Shown here one piece after another: positions 60,803 to 64,000 of a DNA stretch of 64,000 nucleotides. Position 1 is the first letter of the stretch; every line of letters starts with the position of its first letter. Location of the stretch: assembly GCA_036429605.1 (NCBI GenBank), contig CM071591.1, positions 62,001 to 126,000 on the forward strand. Reading direction: 5' to 3'. The notes beneath the pieces were generated by a model. It was not told where the DNA came from, searched no databases, and saw only the letters and a program-made list of their open reading frames with translations. Made by a program: the position numbers and the translations under genes. The stretch is from Cladobotryum mycophilum (taxonomy: Eukaryota; Ascomycota; Sordariomycetes; Hypocreales; Hypocreaceae).

Positions 60803-61866
60803 TCCTCTCGGCTTCAATCTGTGATGCTCGGTTGTTAATTCCACATGTGAGCGCAGCGCGGTGATATGAGCAAATCCAAAGGGCCTTGCTCGAATTTCAT
60901 CCCAACTCCAAAGTGGCGCTCGGCAGCAATGACGGCATTACTCGGTATTCCGTTCTTCGTCTTTTGTTAGGCAACATCTACAGGAATGCTATTGTGCGCA
61001 TTAGATTACATTTAGTCTCCACCACCATAACCAACAATTAACAAACCAACATATCCTACTACCATGAGCATTTGATTGACAGAATAATTAGCCCGGTTTC
61101 AAGAACTCATCCGAAGGCAGACACCCAATATTCGGCAACTCATATCCGGAAGGAATACATTTGAAGGAATGCCCCTCTAAACGTGGGGTTGCATTCATGC
61201 CCCTCATTGCAACCAACATCAAACAAATCGGCCATTTATGCAATCATGGGCACTTGATTGGTCGCGCTCCTACTCCGGTGCCTATACGCCGATAAATGGG
61301 TTACATTCGAAGGAAGACCGTGGATAGCAACAAAATGTCCTTCTTTGAAACAACCTTCAAGGCAAACTCCCGATTCAGCTCGGAGCTGCTGATGACCCGA
61401 CATGGGAAATAAGCTGTCACTCTAGCTGCAGATACAGTGTTTCCTCAGACCCAGTTTTGAGCGAGCGTCAGCGTGCTCATCCCGTCAGTAGGATCATCTT
61501 GCCTTTCATAGGGCGTGTCAGATACGCGGGCTGAATAAGCTTCGTTCCTGCAGGCCTCATCCAAGTCGCATCAGGAAAGGGATGTTTGACTATGAACGTA
61601 GTCTAATGGGGATGATATATCACGGCATTTTAACAGTCATGGTCTCTTTTCATCATAGTGCGGTGGTTGTTTCCAATAACTGTAGAATCGGATACGCTTG
61701 CTGGACAGTGGCATATGACAGCAGCTCATTAACCCACTTCTACCAAAATACTCTACATTGATGAGCAGTTATTTATCCTCCTTGCCAATTTCGAAGCCGA
61801 AAAGATCGAAGCTCGTCGACCAGAATACCGAGCTGTTCGGGGTTGCGACGTAGAGAGCCACGCAAC
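60803..61866. other. Divergent promoter region
   Basis: About 1.06 kb between the divergent GA4-desaturase-like and UstYa-like genes; probably holds both promoters. No gene supported. Confidence 0.5.
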
Positions 61867-62782
61867 ATGTTCTCGCAAAAGTACGAACCATTGGACCAGG
61901 CGTCCAACGCTTCGAGAGAAGAATTCCCCGATTTTGATGATGCATCCCTGTGTATAGAACACAAGACAGCCTTAGTGCGAGCCTGGAAGATTATCTTCAC
62001 TTTGGTTGTCCTACTTTGTGGCGCTATTGCCTCAAACGTGCTACTTCTTGTCAGAGTACACAGCATGCAAGGCCATGTGAATACTCAAAGCTTCTGTATG
62101 GAATACGAATACTTTGACCCTTTGGACCACCTGAAGAACTAATTCCCAGTAGTTGGTCTAGAAAGAAATGTACCGATGACAATCCCCCATGATGACCGAA
62201 GTATCGACGACCCTATGTGGGATTCCCCCGATTATGACTGGAATCCAGGATGGATCGCGCTCAACAATGATCTTACCAAGGCAAAGGGAGTGCCCACTGC
62301 GATGCACTGGCCGTGGGACGACTCTAAAAGCATCTATCTCTTGCACGGTTTCCACTCGATGCACTGCGTTGTAAGTATGATCCTGCAACTACCATTCTCA
62401 ACTTTTCTTTCAGGCCGGGCTAATAGTATGTCACCTCTAGTTTGTACTCCGTGATGCCCTCATGCAGTACCGCGACAACAAGAAACAGACGTGGAGCTTC
62501 GGACACATTACACACTGCTTACACGTGATGCGTGAGGACACGACCTGCAATGCCGATGATACACCACGGTATACGGGACGCTTGCATGCACAGAAGAACT
62601 CAACGACAGTCTTCTCCGGGGTGGGCCAAACTCGCATGTGTCGCGATTGGAATAAGCTGCGCCAGCAAGCAATCGAGCACTCTGCTTGCTATTACCGTCC
62701 GTTGGATCACTATATCCCACTACTGGACCGTTATAAAAAGTGCCCCGACGGGAGCAAGCCCTGGGAGAAGATGGAGGCATAG
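61867..62782 (+). CDS. UstYa-like (DUF3328) oxidase
   Basis: Type II membrane-anchored protein of 263 residues from exons 61867-62095, 62150-62370 and 62441-62782. After a hydrophilic N terminus (MFSQKYEPLD..) there is one TM helix (IIFTLVVLLCGAIASNVLLLV), then SFLVGLERNVP across intron 1. The two HxxHC motifs that define the family are both present: HSMHC at the end of exon 2 and HITHC in exon 3. UstYa-family proteins are copper-type oxidases or cyclases known from ustiloxin-like peptide pathways and also from other clusters as oxidases, halogenases or cyclases. Here it may tailor a terpenoid product. Canonical introns, phase intact, no frame break. Confidence 0.87.
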
Positions 62783-63454
62783 ACTTTTCTAAATAGAAGT
62801 GAGAATAGATAATAAATTGTATGTAGATAGATTTAAATAATGACTTTGTCATACCCGTGTACATATACGCGGTTGCCCAGCGCTGCCAAGATCGTGAGGG
62901 TGGGTGAGATGGAGATGAGAGATCTTGGCTTGGCTTTCTTGGTAGTTGGTTGTGGAAGATCTCACGCTTCAACTTACAAGTACTTGTAACTATCTATCTT
63001 GGGGTATTTGTAGGGCATACACTGGTAGTGTCAACAACATCTATAACAAACTATGATGCCAAGCAGCTATCTGTATTTTGTATAACAATGAGCTTTCCGT
63101 ACTAATGATTTAAGTTGGATGTCTATGCATACATATTCGTCTTTTAAAGAACTCATGCTTCATGAGGTAATACAACGACGGTATGGTGAGGTATCAGCTA
63201 CTATACATAACATGCACATCACTGCTCAACATCAAAGGTACGATTAGAACGAACATTTTAACTGATTTATAAATGTTTTCAAATAATTCTATATCAAATG
63301 TAGCCCAATATCACGGAATCTGTTTATATTACAGCGGAAAAAGCCCTTCCAACGCAGGCAGCTTTCTGCTTTCACTGGGTTGCCGGGTAGGTCAGCCCCT
63401 CCATAGCAGCGACTCATTAACCCCTCCACTCGGGCTACTTTGCTGGCGGCCTCC
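62783..63454. other. Convergent intergenic region
   Basis: 3' sides of the UstYa-like gene and the small secreted protein gene. AT-rich in part; no other gene seen. Confidence 0.5.
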
Positions 63455-63770
63455 CTAATTTCTCCAGGGCTGTCTGCCTGTCTTGAGGTGCTTGTAGAAA
63501 TGGGTAGCCTGGGCTACTTTGTCGCTTCGCCATTCACTATGACAACAAACTATTAGAGTAATTAGGGAAGACGGAATAAGTCAACTTACAAACACCGGCT
63601 AGCTCTAGGAGAGGCACAAGTTCGGTATTTTCACTAGCCACTGAAGCATCGCCTTGATCCTACTGTTAAATCTTTTGGCCACGATTTCTGAGTCAAGGGC
63701 ACGTACTTGGCATGGGTGCTGCCATAGCGAGCATACCCATGGTGATGGTTAAAAGCCACAAAGTCTGCAT
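63455..63770 (-). CDS. Small secreted protein, 69 residues
   Basis: Proposed from splice signals: exons 63770-63707, 63640-63590 and 63549-63455, with introns starting GTACGT and GTAAGT and ending TTCAG and AATAG. The phases close exactly (210 nt). The first 19 residues (MQTLWLLTITMGMLAMAAP) form a clear signal peptide. The mature part is about 50 residues with a CC pair (LELAGVFCCHSEWRSDK) and a basic C terminus. A TATAAATAT-like box is on the minus strand near 63911-63920. No family recognised. It could be an effector-like protein, a small accessory protein, or a precursor peptide, but it lacks the internal repeats and Kex2 sites of known ustiloxin-type precursors. Confidence 0.55.
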
Positions 63771-64000
63771 TGGAGCTGCTTCTCGCAAGGTCAAGTCACG
63801 ATTAAGGATGGATTGATGATGGTGATGGATGATGCTATGTTTGGTGCTTGGTAGAGTATGAGTTTTTCTTCCAGCCGAAAGGAAAAGCTTCTTGGAAGTT
63901 GCTGGTCGATATATTTATATGGCTGTTACACCAAGCTTTGTGGGTTTATTTGTTACCGTAGGGTAGTGTTCCAGTTCAGGGCCAGAGATGCGAATGACAA

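Noticed and set aside
63455..63770. Firm call of a ustiloxin-like RiPP precursor
   Set aside because: The predicted protein has a signal peptide, but no repeated core sequences or Kex2 sites, so only a small secreted protein is reported.

Overview
The window looks like a filamentous ascomycete (Pezizomycotina). Genes carry 50-75 bp introns with GT..AG ends. The proteins are fungal types: a secreted GMC oxidoreductase, a three-TM P450, a DUF3328/UstYa-like protein and GA4-desaturase/AsaB-like enzymes. A ~20 kb block is so AT-rich and CpG-poor that repeat-induced point mutation (RIP) is the only ready explanation. No rRNA, tRNA or CRISPR array was seen. Exon structures below were worked out by hand from splice signals and frame.

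Layout. 1-8.1 kb: a secreted GMC flavoprotein, a von Willebrand A protein and a C2H2 zinc-finger protein. 9.0-12.2 kb: two intronless, convergent genes that closely resemble bacterial ArnA (formyltransferase plus UDP-glucuronate C-4'' decarboxylase) and ArnB (PLP aminotransferase). Together they would turn UDP-glucuronate into UDP-4-amino-4-deoxy-L-arabinose and its N-formyl form, which is unexpected in a fungus and is the most novel metabolic lead here. 14.2-15.8 kb: a Ca2+/H+ antiporter. 18.9-24.5 kb: an AsaB/GA4-desaturase-like enzyme, an MFS transporter and a D-2-hydroxyacid dehydrogenase, with AT-rich repeat relics on both sides.

25.66-45.47 kb is a nested transposon island that can be taken apart from its junctions. 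A 485-bp solo LTR (5-bp target duplication ATGCT) is split by a 19.3-kb terminal-inverted-repeat element (9-bp duplication CCGTAACAA). That element is invaded by LTR retrotransposon A (TATAT). A contains a second, reverse-oriented retrotransposon B (TTAGT) and a third, D, whose 3' end appears fused to that of A.

47.1-63.8 kb looks like a terpenoid-type biosynthetic gene cluster: ABM-domain protein, PRISE-type reductase, class I terpene synthase, P450, D-amino-acid-oxidase-type flavoenzyme, GA4-desaturase-like enzyme, UstYa-like protein and a small secreted protein. A 2.9-kb hAT transposon with 8-bp duplications (TGATGGAC on the gene strand) sits inside the first exon of the reductase gene and breaks it.

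Six open reading frames or exons are interrupted by single missing bases, all in G or C runs. In five genes, adding one base back makes the whole exon sum divisible by three. This points to homopolymer undercalling in the assembly at least as much as to real gene decay, so those genes should not be called pseudogenes without checking reads.
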